64,000 bases of DNA from an uncultured Lachnospiraceae bacterium (lineage in GTDB: Bacteria > Bacillota > Clostridia > Lachnospirales > Lachnospiraceae). The first letter of the stretch is position 1. Each line of letters opens with the position of its first letter. This document shows positions 1-8,677 of the stretch, piece by piece. The stretch covers positions 11,992-75,991 of the forward strand of contig CAJTVK010000004.1 in NCBI GenBank assembly GCA_910579645.1, read 5' to 3'. The notes under the pieces are model-generated. The model ran no database searches. It was not told the origin of the DNA and saw only the letters and a program-made list of their open reading frames with translations. A program made the translations under genes and the position numbers.

Positions 1-2
1 AG

Positions 3-329
3 GATTCGCCGCAGCATATGTTTCTTTGTTCATATCCAGGGTCGCCGGAAAGTGTCTCGGCTTTTGCAAAACAGGGAATGAATCATAAAGCGCATGGCTG
101 GAGGGGGATAAAAACACCGGAATATACTTATGTGATAAGTAACGGATATATGCCGGAGGAAAAGCAGGAAGAATATTTTTATGATGATAAAGAGGATCCG
201 TGGCAGCTTCATCCTAGGAGAGTGGAGAGAGATTGTAAGGATGAGGTGATTATGGAGTGCAGGAAGTTGCTGAAATGGTATTTGGGGATGTTGGGGGATG
301 ATTTTTTGTGGGAGAAGGATAGGGGGTAG
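3..329 (+). CDS. Sulfatase, C-terminal fragment (5' end outside window)
   Basis: The reading frame is open from the window edge and ends at a TAG at 327-329, so only about 108 C-terminal residues are present. The segment AHGWRGIKTPEYTYV followed by YDDKEDPWQLHP matches the C-terminal part of the alkaline-phosphatase-like sulfatase family. There a strand carrying 'RGI+T..YTYV' precedes a 'LYD...DP.QL.N' turn. The catalytic formylglycine Cys/Ser motif would lie upstream of the window and cannot be checked. The likely role is sulfate-ester hydrolysis on host or dietary glycans (inference from family). It appears to be the last gene of its unit, since about 450 bp without genes follows. Confidence 0.7.
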   Translation, partial: DSPQHMFLCSYPGSPESVSAFAKQGMNHKAHGWRGIKTPEYTYVISNGYMPEEKQEEYFYDDKEDPWQLHPRRVERDCKDEVIMECRKLLKWYLGMLGDDFLWEKDRG

Positions 330-786
330 CGGGGGAAGCCGCAGGCTGAACTGTTATGGATGTTTGGATTTATATTTGAAAAAGTAGTTGCAAAATTTTA
401 TATTGTATGATAAAAATATAGTGTTGTCGGATAAGGAAAGTTTCGGATCGGAAAGGGAGGGTGTTTTTTGTTAATTGTATCTGTTTATGGAAAATAATAA
501 TCTATGAGAGGTTTGGGAGCAAAGGAAATGCATGGTCATTATGTGGGAGTGCATTTGGTTTTTGATGCCTGAATACTGGATTCCATAACAGAAAATAATT
601 GGCAAATAGAAAAATCTGACTTTTTATAGTTGTAATATTTTATTTTGTCTGTGTGCCTATGGTGCGCATCTGTTGTGGGACGGATGGCTTCATAGGTTTT
701 TTATTTTCCTTTTTTTGATGTTTTTTGGTTGGAAGGTTTTTGTGGATGAATGGACATTTAAATATTTAAAATTTGGTTAAGGAGCA
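330..786. other. Intergenic stretch without a convincing gene
   Basis: This is an AT-rich gap between the sulfatase and mutS2-like genes. It contains a copy of a dispersed short repeat at 335-356 (GAAGCCGCAGGCTGAACTG followed by TTAT). Related copies occur at 4671-4688 and, inverted, at 17079-17102. A 14-codon ORF near 528-572 has no supporting evidence. I see no RNA gene. Confidence 0.5.
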
Positions 787-2715
787 GTGGAAAAAGAAAT
801 GGATCGGAATCTTAAGGCATTGGAGTTTGATAAGATAATAGAGAATTTGGCGGAATATGCCAATTCGGGTCAGGCAAAAGAGATAATAAGGAATTTGGTT
901 CCTTTTTTATCGGAAGCGGAGTTAAGGAAAAATATGTCTGATACTACGCAGGCTAGGCAGATGTTGGACAATATAGGAGCACCGCCGGCACCTGCTATGG
1001 AAAATGTGGAGGAGTTGTTGGGAAAGGCAGTTAGATATGATTTACTGTTGCCGGAGGAATTGGAACAGGTAGGGATGTTCTTGGCGGCGGTGAAACGGAT
1101 GAAGGAGTATTTGGAAAGGGGAAAAGAGTATAGGATATCTTTGGCTTATTATGAGGAAAATCTTATCCCGTTGGAGGCGATACGGGAAGAACTGCTTCGT
1201 TCTGTCCGGTATGGGAAAATTGACGATCAGGCTTCCGCTGCATTGCGCGATATGCGGAGGGATATTCAGCGTCTGGAGGAAAAAATAAAAGAGAAAGCGG
1301 AAAGTCTGCTGCGGTCGCAGAAAAAGTATATGAGTGAGTCTTTTATTGTCAGCCGCAGCGGACGGGTGTGTCTGCCGGTGAAGAAGGATTATAAATCTAA
1401 GGTGGCGGGCAGCGTTGTGGATAAATCGGCCTCCGGTACGACTTTCTTTATAGAACCTGCCGCAGTGGCTAAATATAGGGAAGAAAAGGAACTGTTGGAA
1501 ATTGAGGAGGATAATGAAGTACGGAGAATTATTTATTTGCTGATGGATCAAATTGCGGAGGAGGAAGAGGCTTTCCGGCAAAATATAAAGATGTTGGTGA
1601 AGTTGGATTATATTTTTGCAAAGGGGAAGCTGAGCGCGGATATGGATGGGACAGAGCCAGGTATCAATACGCAGGGACATCTTCTGCTGAAGGGGGCAAG
1701 GCATCCGCTTTTAAAGAAAGAATCTTGTGTGCCTTTGGATTTTGAGATGGGAAACGGGAAGAAAGGGGTGATTATTACAGGACCTAATACGGGGGGCAAG
1801 ACGGTAGCAATCAAGACGGTTGGGCTGTTCAGTGTGATGGCCGGCTGCGGGCTGCATCTTCCTTGTAGGGAAGCGGATATCTGCATGGATAATCAAGTAT
1901 TGTGCGATATTGGGGACGGACAGAATATAGCAGATAATTTGTCCACTTTTTCGTCACATATCAGTAATGTGCTTCAGATTTTACGGAAGGTGACGAAGGA
2001 AAGCTTGGTCATAATGGATGAATTGGGTTCCGGCACGGATCCGACGGAGGGGATGGGTATTGCCATTGCCATTATTGAGCAGCTGCGGGTAAGTGGTTGT
2101 CTGTTTCTTGTGACGACTCATTACCCGGAGGTAAAATCATATGCAGCCAGGCATGAGGAAATTGTCAATGCAAGAATGGAATTTGACAGGGAAAACCTGA
2201 AACCGCTGTACCGGATGGAAATCGGAAAATCGGGAGAAAGCTGTGCCCTGTATATTGCAAAGAGGCTGGGGATGCCGGGGAATATGCTTCGTACGGCGGC
2301 CGAGGAAGCTTACGGTGAAGTAAAGGAGGAATTGGCAGAAGAGTTGGAATTGGAACAGGAAATCCGGTGGAAAAAGGAGTTTGCTCCTTCGATTCAGAAA
2401 AGGAAGGAAACGGGAAGGAAACCGTTGATGCCTGTTTTTACCCGTGGCGACAGCGTGACCGTATTGCCGGAAGGGACTATCGGAATTGTTGTTGTACCGG
2501 AGGATGAAAGGGGGAATGTGTTGGTGCAGGTGAAAGGGGAAAAAATTACGGTGAATCAGAAACGGCTGAAATTGAAAGTGGCCGCTTCGGAATTGTATCC
2601 GGAGGACTATGATTTTTCCATTATTTTCGATACCGTGGAGAATAGGAAAGCAAGACACAAGATGGAAAAAGGGTATCAAGGGGATTTGATGATTACATGG
2701 GATAAGGTTGAGTAG
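787..2715 (+). CDS. MutS2-family DNA-binding ATPase lacking the Smr domain
   Basis: The N terminus (LKALEFDKIIENLAEYA) is typical of MutS2. The ABC-type ATPase core follows, with Walker A GPNTGGKT near residue 332 and Walker B VIMDELGSGTDPTEG near 410, and then the H-loop TTHYPEVK. A KOW-like linker (GDSVTVLPEGTIGIVV) lies near 550. MutS2 is normally about 780 residues with a C-terminal Smr nuclease. This protein stops at 642 with no Smr domain, so the nuclease activity of canonical MutS2 is probably missing. MutS2 family members act in suppressing recombination or rescuing collided ribosomes (known of the family). The start is ambiguous: GTG 787 is only 2 nt from AAGGAG, and ATG 799 is 14 nt from it. 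It is convergent with the next gene, with a hairpin between. Confidence 0.85.
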   Translation: MEKEMDRNLKALEFDKIIENLAEYANSGQAKEIIRNLVPFLSEAELRKNMSDTTQARQMLDNIGAPPAPAMENVEELLGKAVRYDLLLPEELEQVGMFLAAVKRMKEYLERGKEYRISLAYYEENLIPLEAIREELLRSVRYGKIDDQASAALRDMRRDIQRLEEKIKEKAESLLRSQKKYMSESFIVSRSGRVCLPVKKDYKSKVAGSVVDKSASGTTFFIEPAAVAKYREEKELLEIEEDNEVRRIIYLLMDQIAEEEEAFRQNIKMLVKLDYIFAKGKLSADMDGTEPGINTQGHLLLKGARHPLLKKESCVPLDFEMGNGKKGVIITGPNTGGKTVAIKTVGLFSVMAGCGLHLPCREADICMDNQVLCDIGDGQNIADNLSTFSSHISNVLQILRKVTKESLVIMDELGSGTDPTEGMGIAIAIIEQLRVSGCLFLVTTHYPEVKSYAARHEEIVNARMEFDRENLKPLYRMEIGKSGESCALYIAKRLGMPGNMLRTAAEEAYGEVKEELAEELELEQEIRWKKEFAPSIQKRKETGRKPLMPVFTRGDSVTVLPEGTIGIVVVPEDERGNVLVQVKGEKITVNQKRLKLKVAASELYPEDYDFSIIFDTVENRKARHKMEKGYQGDLMITWDKVE

Positions 2716-2794
2716 GGAAGATTTTCCTCAGTTGCGTGCAGGGTGTGTACGGCAATGATGCTAATTTCCTTACGCACCCATGCGTATGAAAGTT

Positions 2795-2825
2795 CAGTCA
2801 GCACAGTGTGCGGCTGCGCTGACTG
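2795..2825. terminator. Hairpin between convergent genes
   Basis: The arms CAGTCAGC and GCTGACTG are perfect complements, with a partly paired GC-rich interior. The hairpin sits between the mutS2-like gene and the convergent ATPase gene. There is no clear T run on either side, so the terminator role is inferred from position. Confidence 0.5.
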
Positions 2826-2829
2826 TCCT

Positions 2830-4515
2830 TTACGATGAAGTCCCGATTAAAATATTTTTTCCGGAAAATGCAAATCCGTATTTCCTGATGTGATTTTTGG
2901 GAATTCCTTTTGCTATGAGAGTGGTATCGTATTTTTTTGTTTCTATCTGACGCAGAGCTTTCTGTACCGTATCGGACAGTTCTTTTTCATCCGTATCCTG
3001 TACTTTAAATTCTATAATAAATGCGTCATTCTGTGGATTTTTTGGTTCTAGCATGATATCATATCTGCCGAATCCGCTTTCTCTGTTGGAGGTCAGTGTA
3101 TAACGATCGGCTAATTCTACCATGATTCCCAATACAAAGCCGTGATAAAATCGTTCCGGTTCGCTTACTGAAGGGTGTTTTCCGGTATCAAAAAAGCTGA
3201 AAGTCTGCAATGCAAACTTATTCATATAGATATTCATTGCTTTTATATCTCCTGACAGAAAAGCTTTGATAAAGTCATTATAACTGTCATTTTCCGAAAA
3301 CCATCCTCGGATTATACCTGAAAACATAATGCGTACTTCTTTGTTTGTCAGTGCTAATTGATAGTATATGCATCCTGTGTCTTCAATAAGTTCGGTAATA
3401 ATTACTTTCAGATAACCGCTGGCCAGCAATAGGCTCCAGACAGCATTTCTATTAGAAGATAATTGGTTATAGACAATCTGTTCATTTAGTTCAACTCGTA
3501 TACTTTCCCCTCGCATCAGCCGTTCAAAGGCTTCTTTCATTCCGGCTCCGCTTTCCCGGATTAGTTTTCCTATAAGATTGTTGGAACTGGTATTTGCCCA
3601 ATAGGTGCCGGCCTTTTTTTTGCTAAGAAAGCTAATGACAGACCATGGATTATAAATGTCTTTTCTTTTTCCAAAAGAAAAACCGTTATACCAATTTTTT
3701 ACCAATTGCTCCTGACCGGACAGTCCATATTCCTTTAATGAAGCAAAAACTTCTTGTTCCGTAAACCCAAAGCATTCTGCATATTTTTCGGAAGTGGCAG
3801 TTATAACTTCCAGATTATTTAAATCAGAAAAGATAGATTCTTTACTGATTATTGTAATGCCGGTCATAATAGCACGTTCCATATAGGGATTCGACTTAAA
3901 GGTGGCATTAAATAGATTTCTGATAAAGGCTGCAAGTTCATCCCAGTATCCGTTTATATATGCTTCTTGCATAGGTGTGTCATATTCATCCAGAAGGATA
4001 ATTACTTTTTTTCCATAATAGCGCATTAGGTAATCTGACAAGGCATTTAGGGAATCTGTGGCTATATAGTCTTCCATTTCCGCGGAGACTTTAAGATAAA
4101 GTTTTTTTTCATTTTCATTTAATTTTCCGCTGTCCAAAAGAAAGCTGTATTTATTGTATAAATTGGTTATAATCTGGCAAATTTTTTTTCTGGTATTGAT
4201 AAAAGAGGTTTCTTTTACTTTTGCAAAATTAATGGCAAGGACGGGATATGTCCCTTGCAGCCGGCGGTATTTATTGTCTTCCCATATAGAAAGCCCTTCG
4301 AATAAGTCGCCTCTGTCCATGTAATTTAAGGAAAAAAATTTTTCTGTCATGCTCATATTTAATGTTTTGCCAAATCTTCTTGGACGTGCAATTAATGTTG
4401 CTTCGTCATTGGATTCCCACCATTCTTTTATAAAATTTGTTTTATCAATATAGAAATTATTATTTTCTCTGATTTTTTCAAAATCCTGATGGCCAATTCC
4501 TATTACTTTTGGCAT
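2830..4515 (-). CDS. AAA-ATPase-like / PD-(D/E)XK nuclease-fold protein
   Basis: 561 residues, starting 7 nt after AAAGGAG. The N-terminal half shows the AAA-ATPase-like signature common in Bacteroidetes and Firmicutes (FYIDKTNFIKEW, then ARPRRFGKTLNMSM as a variant P-loop, and IILLDEYDTPMQEA as Walker B). The C terminus carries a PD-(D/E)XK-like strand pair, YDIMLEP followed by FIIEFKVQD. This is the two-domain architecture of PF09820 plus PF08011. The function of the family is not settled, though members are often in variable or mobile regions. It is alone on its strand and flanked by repeat remnants, consistent with acquisition by transfer (inference). Confidence 0.85.
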   Translation of the reverse strand: MPKVIGIGHQDFEKIRENNNFYIDKTNFIKEWWESNDEATLIARPRRFGKTLNMSMTEKFFSLNYMDRGDLFEGLSIWEDNKYRRLQGTYPVLAINFAKVKETSFINTRKKICQIITNLYNKYSFLLDSGKLNENEKKLYLKVSAEMEDYIATDSLNALSDYLMRYYGKKVIILLDEYDTPMQEAYINGYWDELAAFIRNLFNATFKSNPYMERAIMTGITIISKESIFSDLNNLEVITATSEKYAECFGFTEQEVFASLKEYGLSGQEQLVKNWYNGFSFGKRKDIYNPWSVISFLSKKKAGTYWANTSSNNLIGKLIRESGAGMKEAFERLMRGESIRVELNEQIVYNQLSSNRNAVWSLLLASGYLKVIITELIEDTGCIYYQLALTNKEVRIMFSGIIRGWFSENDSYNDFIKAFLSGDIKAMNIYMNKFALQTFSFFDTGKHPSVSEPERFYHGFVLGIMVELADRYTLTSNRESGFGRYDIMLEPKNPQNDAFIIEFKVQDTDEKELSDTVQKALRQIETKKYDTTLIAKGIPKNHIRKYGFAFSGKNILIGTSS

Positions 4516-4670
4516 AGCAATATCTCCTTTTGGGAAAAATGGTTAAAACCAACCTTCGATTGATTTGGGCATTTGACGACTGCCCCTTGGTATTTGTTTT
4601 GTCCTGTATGTTCAGTATATTCGTTTTTACCTTTAAAAGCAATAAATTAATGGTATTAACTTAATGACAT

Positions 4671-4688
4671 TGTAGGCTGAACTGTTAC
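4671..4688 (+). repeat. Copy of dispersed short repeat
   Basis: TGTAGGCTGAACTGTTAC matches the repeats at 335-356 (+) and 17079-17102 (-). It lies just upstream of the promoter for the gene at 4819. Confidence 0.5.
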
Positions 4689-4708
4689 GAAATAACTTTT
4701 CATATTGC

Positions 4709-4737
4709 TTGTGATTTTGTTTTGCAGGTAGTATAAT
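4709..4737 (+). promoter_or_regulatory. Sigma-A-type promoter
   Basis: TTGTGA (4709-4714), a 17-bp spacer, then TATAAT (4732-4737). It lies 82 bp upstream of the ATG at 4819 and points into it. Confidence 0.65.
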
Positions 4738-4818
4738 TTAATTAACAATTGGTTAGTTTTGTCATATGATGCCGCAAACGGAGTTGCAGCATGGATAAGG
4801 ACAAGGAGGTTGGATATT

Positions 4819-5676
4819 ATGATGATGTTACCGATAGTTTCAGGGACAATCCGCAGTACCGTGAAGCTGGCAGAAATGGACAGTAAGTGGCAGCAGAAGA
4901 AAAAAAGCAATAAGATATTTGATAAGGAAAATACAGATCCGGTTGCCAGGCAGATACAGCGGTATAAGGAAGATTTAGAGAAGATGCGGGAAAGCAAGAA
5001 GATGGCGGATATCAGTGCTAAGTTAAAATCAGGAGGTACTCTTAGCAGCGAGGAAATCGAATATCTGCAGAGAAATAATCCGCAGATGTATCAGGATTAT
5101 GTAGAAATACAGAATGAAAAGGAAGCATATGAGAGACAGCTGAAAGCCTGCAAGACAAAAGAAGATGTGGAAGAACTGAAATTCACGAAAATGAGCAGTC
5201 TGTTGGCGGAGGCAAAGTCCGTTGTGAATAACCCTTATATTCCCGAGGGAAAGAAGCTTGGCCTGATGGAAAAAATTCTGGAAAAAACTATGGGAGTCCA
5301 GAAAATTCATATGGAATTTCTGCAATCGGATTTTTACCGTAATCTTCCGACGGAAGAGGAAGTGGCAGAGGAAGTGCGGGAGAATGTCCGGGAAGATATG
5401 GAATTTGCCGATGATATAAAGGAAGAAAATAGCGAAGCAGGGACAGAAACAATAAAACCGGAGGATTCTGTCATAAATCAGAAAACGGAAGCCGAGAGCA
5501 TTACGTCTTTCCATAAAAAAGATAAGGTGAAAATGCCTGAATTGAAAAAGCGTGGAAACGACAGCTATGAGACGGCAAAAGCATTTGCAGTCAATTATAT
5601 AAGGAATAACCGTCCCAGTGGTTTCGGGCTGGAATTTTTAGAAGATGATTTTGATAAAGTGAAGAAGCACGGATGA
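4819..5676 (+). CDS. Unknown charged coiled-coil protein
   Basis: The start is set at ATG 4819 because AAGGAGG lies 9 nt upstream; an in-frame ATG at 4759 has no ribosome site. The product is 285 residues and begins with three Met codons. It is rich in Lys/Glu, with long helical stretches between residues 20 and 160 that look like coiled coil (QIQRYKEDLEKMRESKK and EIQNEKEAYERQL). No signal peptide or membrane segment follows the start. The C terminus (RPSGFGLEFLEDDFDKVKKHG) is acidic then basic. I do not recognise a family. It is monocistronic, with its own promoter upstream and a 20-bp-stem hairpin downstream. Confidence 0.7.
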   Translation: MMMLPIVSGTIRSTVKLAEMDSKWQQKKKSNKIFDKENTDPVARQIQRYKEDLEKMRESKKMADISAKLKSGGTLSSEEIEYLQRNNPQMYQDYVEIQNEKEAYERQLKACKTKEDVEELKFTKMSSLLAEAKSVVNNPYIPEGKKLGLMEKILEKTMGVQKIHMEFLQSDFYRNLPTEEEVAEEVRENVREDMEFADDIKEENSEAGTETIKPEDSVINQKTEAESITSFHKKDKVKMPELKKRGNDSYETAKAFAVNYIRNNRPSGFGLEFLEDDFDKVKKHG

Positions 5677-5737
5677 AAAAATCCTTCCGGGATGGTCTGT
5701 AGATTAATCAGCAAATAAATCTGCTGATATTGGTCAT

Positions 5738-5782
5738 ATACCCCATACTATGAATAGGGGTGCTATTCATAGTATGGGGTAT
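5738..5782. terminator. Perfect 20-bp stem-loop between convergent genes
   Basis: The arms 5738-5757 and 5763-5782 are exact complements around a 5-nt loop (GGGTG). It lies between the unknown gene ending at 5676 and hydF ending at 5839 on the other strand, so it is probably a bidirectional terminator. There is no strong T run. Confidence 0.65.
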
Positions 5783-5838
5783 TAATGTAATGTAATGTTG
5801 TATTATTGCGCCGTTAAAATTTCTGTCCGGATGGAGCA

Positions 5839-7065
5839 TTAGATTAAAATGTCCATAATTTCAGGAAAGGGCTGTAGGCTGCGCTTTAAGATTCCATGGA
5901 TCTGTGCTATGGCAATTCCATAATTAGTGATTGGAATTCGGCAGTCAGCCGCGTGACGGAAGCGGTACTGCATTTCCTTTTCGTTGAGCATACATCCGCC
6001 GCAGTGGATGATTAAGGCATAATCCGACAGTTCTTCCGGAAATTCGGTGCCGGATGTGAACGCAAAGTTTATCTCCTTTTTGGTGTAGTTTTTTATCCAT
6101 GCAGGAAGCTTTTCCGTCCCGATGTCGCCGCACTGTCTGTGATGGGTGCAGCCTTCGGAAATCAATACCGTATCTCCGTCCTTTAGGCAGTTCAGCTGAG
6201 CGGCACCTTCCACGGCTGCTCTTAAATTGCCTTTGTAGCGGGCAAAAAGGATGGAAAAGGAGGTCAGCAGGATATCGTCGGGGGTGTCTTTGGAGACTTG
6301 CCCGAATGCTTGGGAGTCGGTTATGACTAATTTTGGTTTTTTTGCAAAAGAACCAAATGTGCCGGCCAAATCCTTTTCTTTGGATACGGCGGCAATGGCA
6401 TCTGCATCCAGAATGTCCCGTATGGTCTGCTGCTGGGGAAGAATCAGCCTTCCTTTGGGGGCAGAGGAATCAAGGGGAACCACCAATACAACTAAATCGC
6501 CGGCTTGCAGCAGGTCTGCCACAATGTGTTTTTGGTTTTCTTCTTTTTGGGCAATGCGGGCTATCATTTCTTTCAGTTCATAAATATTCTGTTTTGTTTC
6601 GGCACTGACATAGATAATGCCGGACGCGGGATTTTCGGTTGCAGGCAGGTCGGTTTTGTCTTTTATTTCCGGTAAATCTGTTTTATTATAAGCAATGATA
6701 TAGGGAATTTTCTTATCCGTAAAAAGTGAAATCAGCCGGCGGTCCGCTTCCTGAAGCCCTTTTCGGGCATCTACGGTCAAAACGGCAATGTCTGTATAGT
6801 TAAGAGCCTGTATGGCTTTCTTTACACGCATTTCGCCTAAAGTTCCTTCATCGTCAATGCCGGGTGTGTCGATGATGACTACGGGGCCGAGAGGAAGCAG
6901 TTCCATGGATTTTTTCACGGGGTCGGTAGTGGTTCCCATGATTTTGGATACGACTGACAAGTCCTGTCCGGTGACTGCGTTGACAATACTGGATTTTCCG
7001 GCATTTCTCATGCCGAAGAAACCGATGTGGATACGGTCCGCAGATGCGGTATTGTTCAATGACAT
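5839..7065 (-). CDS. hydF: [FeFe]-hydrogenase maturation GTPase HydF
   Basis: 408 residues. The GTPase domain shows G1 GMRNAGKSS (about residue 17), G3 DTPG, and G4 NKTD. The C-terminal cluster-binding domain shows CTHHRQC and then HCGGCM, the His/Cys pattern that holds the [4Fe-4S] cluster in HydF. HydF is the scaffold on which the 2Fe subcluster of the H-cluster is assembled before transfer to the hydrogenase (known of the family). It lies downstream of hydE and hydG on the same strand, 123 bp after hydG, and that gap holds a dispersed repeat. The ribosome site AAAGGA is rather far (about 12 nt) from the ATG. Confidence 0.95.
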   Translation of the reverse strand: MSLNNTASADRIHIGFFGMRNAGKSSIVNAVTGQDLSVVSKIMGTTTDPVKKSMELLPLGPVVIIDTPGIDDEGTLGEMRVKKAIQALNYTDIAVLTVDARKGLQEADRRLISLFTDKKIPYIIAYNKTDLPEIKDKTDLPATENPASGIIYVSAETKQNIYELKEMIARIAQKEENQKHIVADLLQAGDLVVLVVPLDSSAPKGRLILPQQQTIRDILDADAIAAVSKEKDLAGTFGSFAKKPKLVITDSQAFGQVSKDTPDDILLTSFSILFARYKGNLRAAVEGAAQLNCLKDGDTVLISEGCTHHRQCGDIGTEKLPAWIKNYTKKEINFAFTSGTEFPEELSDYALIIHCGGCMLNEKEMQYRFRHAADCRIPITNYGIAIAQIHGILKRSLQPFPEIMDILI

Positions 7066-7110
7066 AATTGCACCGATTCCTTTCCTTAAATTTGTTCTTT
7101 ATTTATTCCC

Positions 7111-7175
7111 GAGGGCAATGAGCCGAGCAGCCGCACTTGTGGGGATATTCGGCGACTGCCGCGAGGGTCAATGCC
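7111..7175 (+). repeat. Dispersed intergenic repeat between hydG and hydF
   Basis: It contains GCAATGAGCC and then CGACTGCCGCGAGGGTCAAT. The same two blocks, in the same order, occur at 34764-34816, and a shorter form occurs near 17131-17150. The element interrupts the hyd operon without separating the genes on strand. Confidence 0.55.
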
Positions 7176-7188
7176 TTCCGGCTTGGTG

Positions 7189-8637
7189 TTAAAAACGGAA
7201 ATCCCGCCGATTGGAATTTTTGATATCCGCAATATGTTCTTCTGCAATTCTGCGTACTTTCTCATTGGGTATTTTTGTCAGTTCTTTTTCTATTAAGGCA
7301 AATCCTGTCTTTCTTGTTTCTTCGGAGGCATAGTCCACTAAGTATTCCGTCAGTGTCATCAGGGCATTGGGATGGCAGCAGTTGAGAATCTGTCCGTTTT
7401 TGCATAGGCTCATGAACCGGTCGCCGGTACGGCCTTCCCGGTAGCAGGCAGTGCAGAAAGAAGGGATATGGCCGTTATTCATAAGCCAATGTACCACTTC
7501 GTCAAGGGAACGCTGGTCGGATACGTCGAATTGTTCCGAATCGTGAGGACGTTCCTCCTCCGTATAACCTCCTACCGAGGTGCGGGATGCACCGCTTATT
7601 TGTGAAATGCCGAGACGGAGTGCCTGTTCCCTGACTTGCTGGGATTCCCGGGTGGAAATAATCATGCCTGTGTAGGGGACGGCGAGACGGATGCAGGCTA
7701 TGATTTTGGCGAACATTTCATCCGGTATGGAATTGTCAAAAACATCAGGGTCTATGTCGTCTGCATGCTTTACCCTTGGCACGCTGATTGTATGCGGGCC
7801 TACGCCATGGACTGCTTCCAGATGTTCCGCATGCATAATCAGTCCTGCAAATTCATATTTATACCTTTCCAAGCCAAATAACACGCCTAATCCCACATCG
7901 TCAATGCCGCCTTCCATTGCCCGGTCCATTGCTTCTGTATGGTAATCATAGTCGTGTTTGGGACCGGTGGGATGCAGTTCCAAATAACTTTTTTTGTGGT
8001 AGGTTTCCTGAAAAAGAATATAGGTTCCGATGCCGGCTTCTTTTAAAAGACGGTAGTTTTCCACCGTGGTGGCTGCAATGTTTACATTGACGCGGCGGAT
8101 TGCACCGTTTTTATGGTTGATGCCGTAGATGGTGCGGATGGATTCCAGGATATATTCAATGGGATTCTGTACAGGGTCTTCCCCGGCTTCAATGGCAAGG
8201 CGTTTGTGTCCCATGTCCTGAAGGGCAATCACTTCCTGACGTATTTCTTCCTGTGTCAGTTTTTTGCGGGTAATATGTTTATTTGTCATATGGTATGGGC
8301 AGTATAAACAGCCGTTGACACAGTAATTGGACAGATATAAGGGTGCAAACATTACAATGCGGTTGCCGTAAAATGCCAGTTTTATTTCTTCGGCAATGCG
8401 GTATATTTCTTCCGTTTTTTCCGGAATATCACAGGCCAGCAGCACGGAAGCCTCTCTGTGGGTCAGGCCGCTGCATATGCAGCCGTTTTCCGTTTTCTGT
8501 GGGCGGGCTTTGGCAAGTATTTCATCAATTAATGCCAGGTTATGCTTATTCTGTTCTGCATAATCTAAGGTTGCCAGTATTTCTTCGTCGTTAATGAATT
8601 CTTCTGCTTTTAAAGATTTCGGATTGTAAGCTGTCAT
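7189..8637 (-). CDS. hydG: [FeFe]-hydrogenase maturase HydG (tyrosine lyase)
   Basis: The start at 8637 follows AGAAAGGAAAAACT; the longer in-frame extension to 8718 would overlap hydE and lacks a ribosome site. 482 residues. The radical-SAM cluster motif CVNGCLYC appears near residue 95. The C-terminal CTAC...C motif (CTACYREGRTGDRF then LCKNGQILNCC) matches the CX2CX22C auxiliary cluster site of HydG. The enzyme cleaves tyrosine with SAM to yield CO and cyanide ligands for the H-cluster (known of the family). hydE is 40 bp upstream and hydF follows, so the three form one operon. Confidence 0.95.
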   Translation of the reverse strand: MTAYNPKSLKAEEFINDEEILATLDYAEQNKHNLALIDEILAKARPQKTENGCICSGLTHREASVLLACDIPEKTEEIYRIAEEIKLAFYGNRIVMFAPLYLSNYCVNGCLYCPYHMTNKHITRKKLTQEEIRQEVIALQDMGHKRLAIEAGEDPVQNPIEYILESIRTIYGINHKNGAIRRVNVNIAATTVENYRLLKEAGIGTYILFQETYHKKSYLELHPTGPKHDYDYHTEAMDRAMEGGIDDVGLGVLFGLERYKYEFAGLIMHAEHLEAVHGVGPHTISVPRVKHADDIDPDVFDNSIPDEMFAKIIACIRLAVPYTGMIISTRESQQVREQALRLGISQISGASRTSVGGYTEEERPHDSEQFDVSDQRSLDEVVHWLMNNGHIPSFCTACYREGRTGDRFMSLCKNGQILNCCHPNALMTLTEYLVDYASEETRKTGFALIEKELTKIPNEKVRRIAEEHIADIKNSNRRDFRF

Positions 8638-8677
8638 AGTTTTTCCTTTCTGAATTTTATTGAGAATTATTTTAATT

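Noticed and set aside
1042..1704. 220-codon minus-strand ORF inside the mutS2-like gene
   Set aside because: It is a shadow of a gene with clear ATPase motifs on the other strand; the translation is rich in His/Leu/Phe/Gln with no ribosome site.
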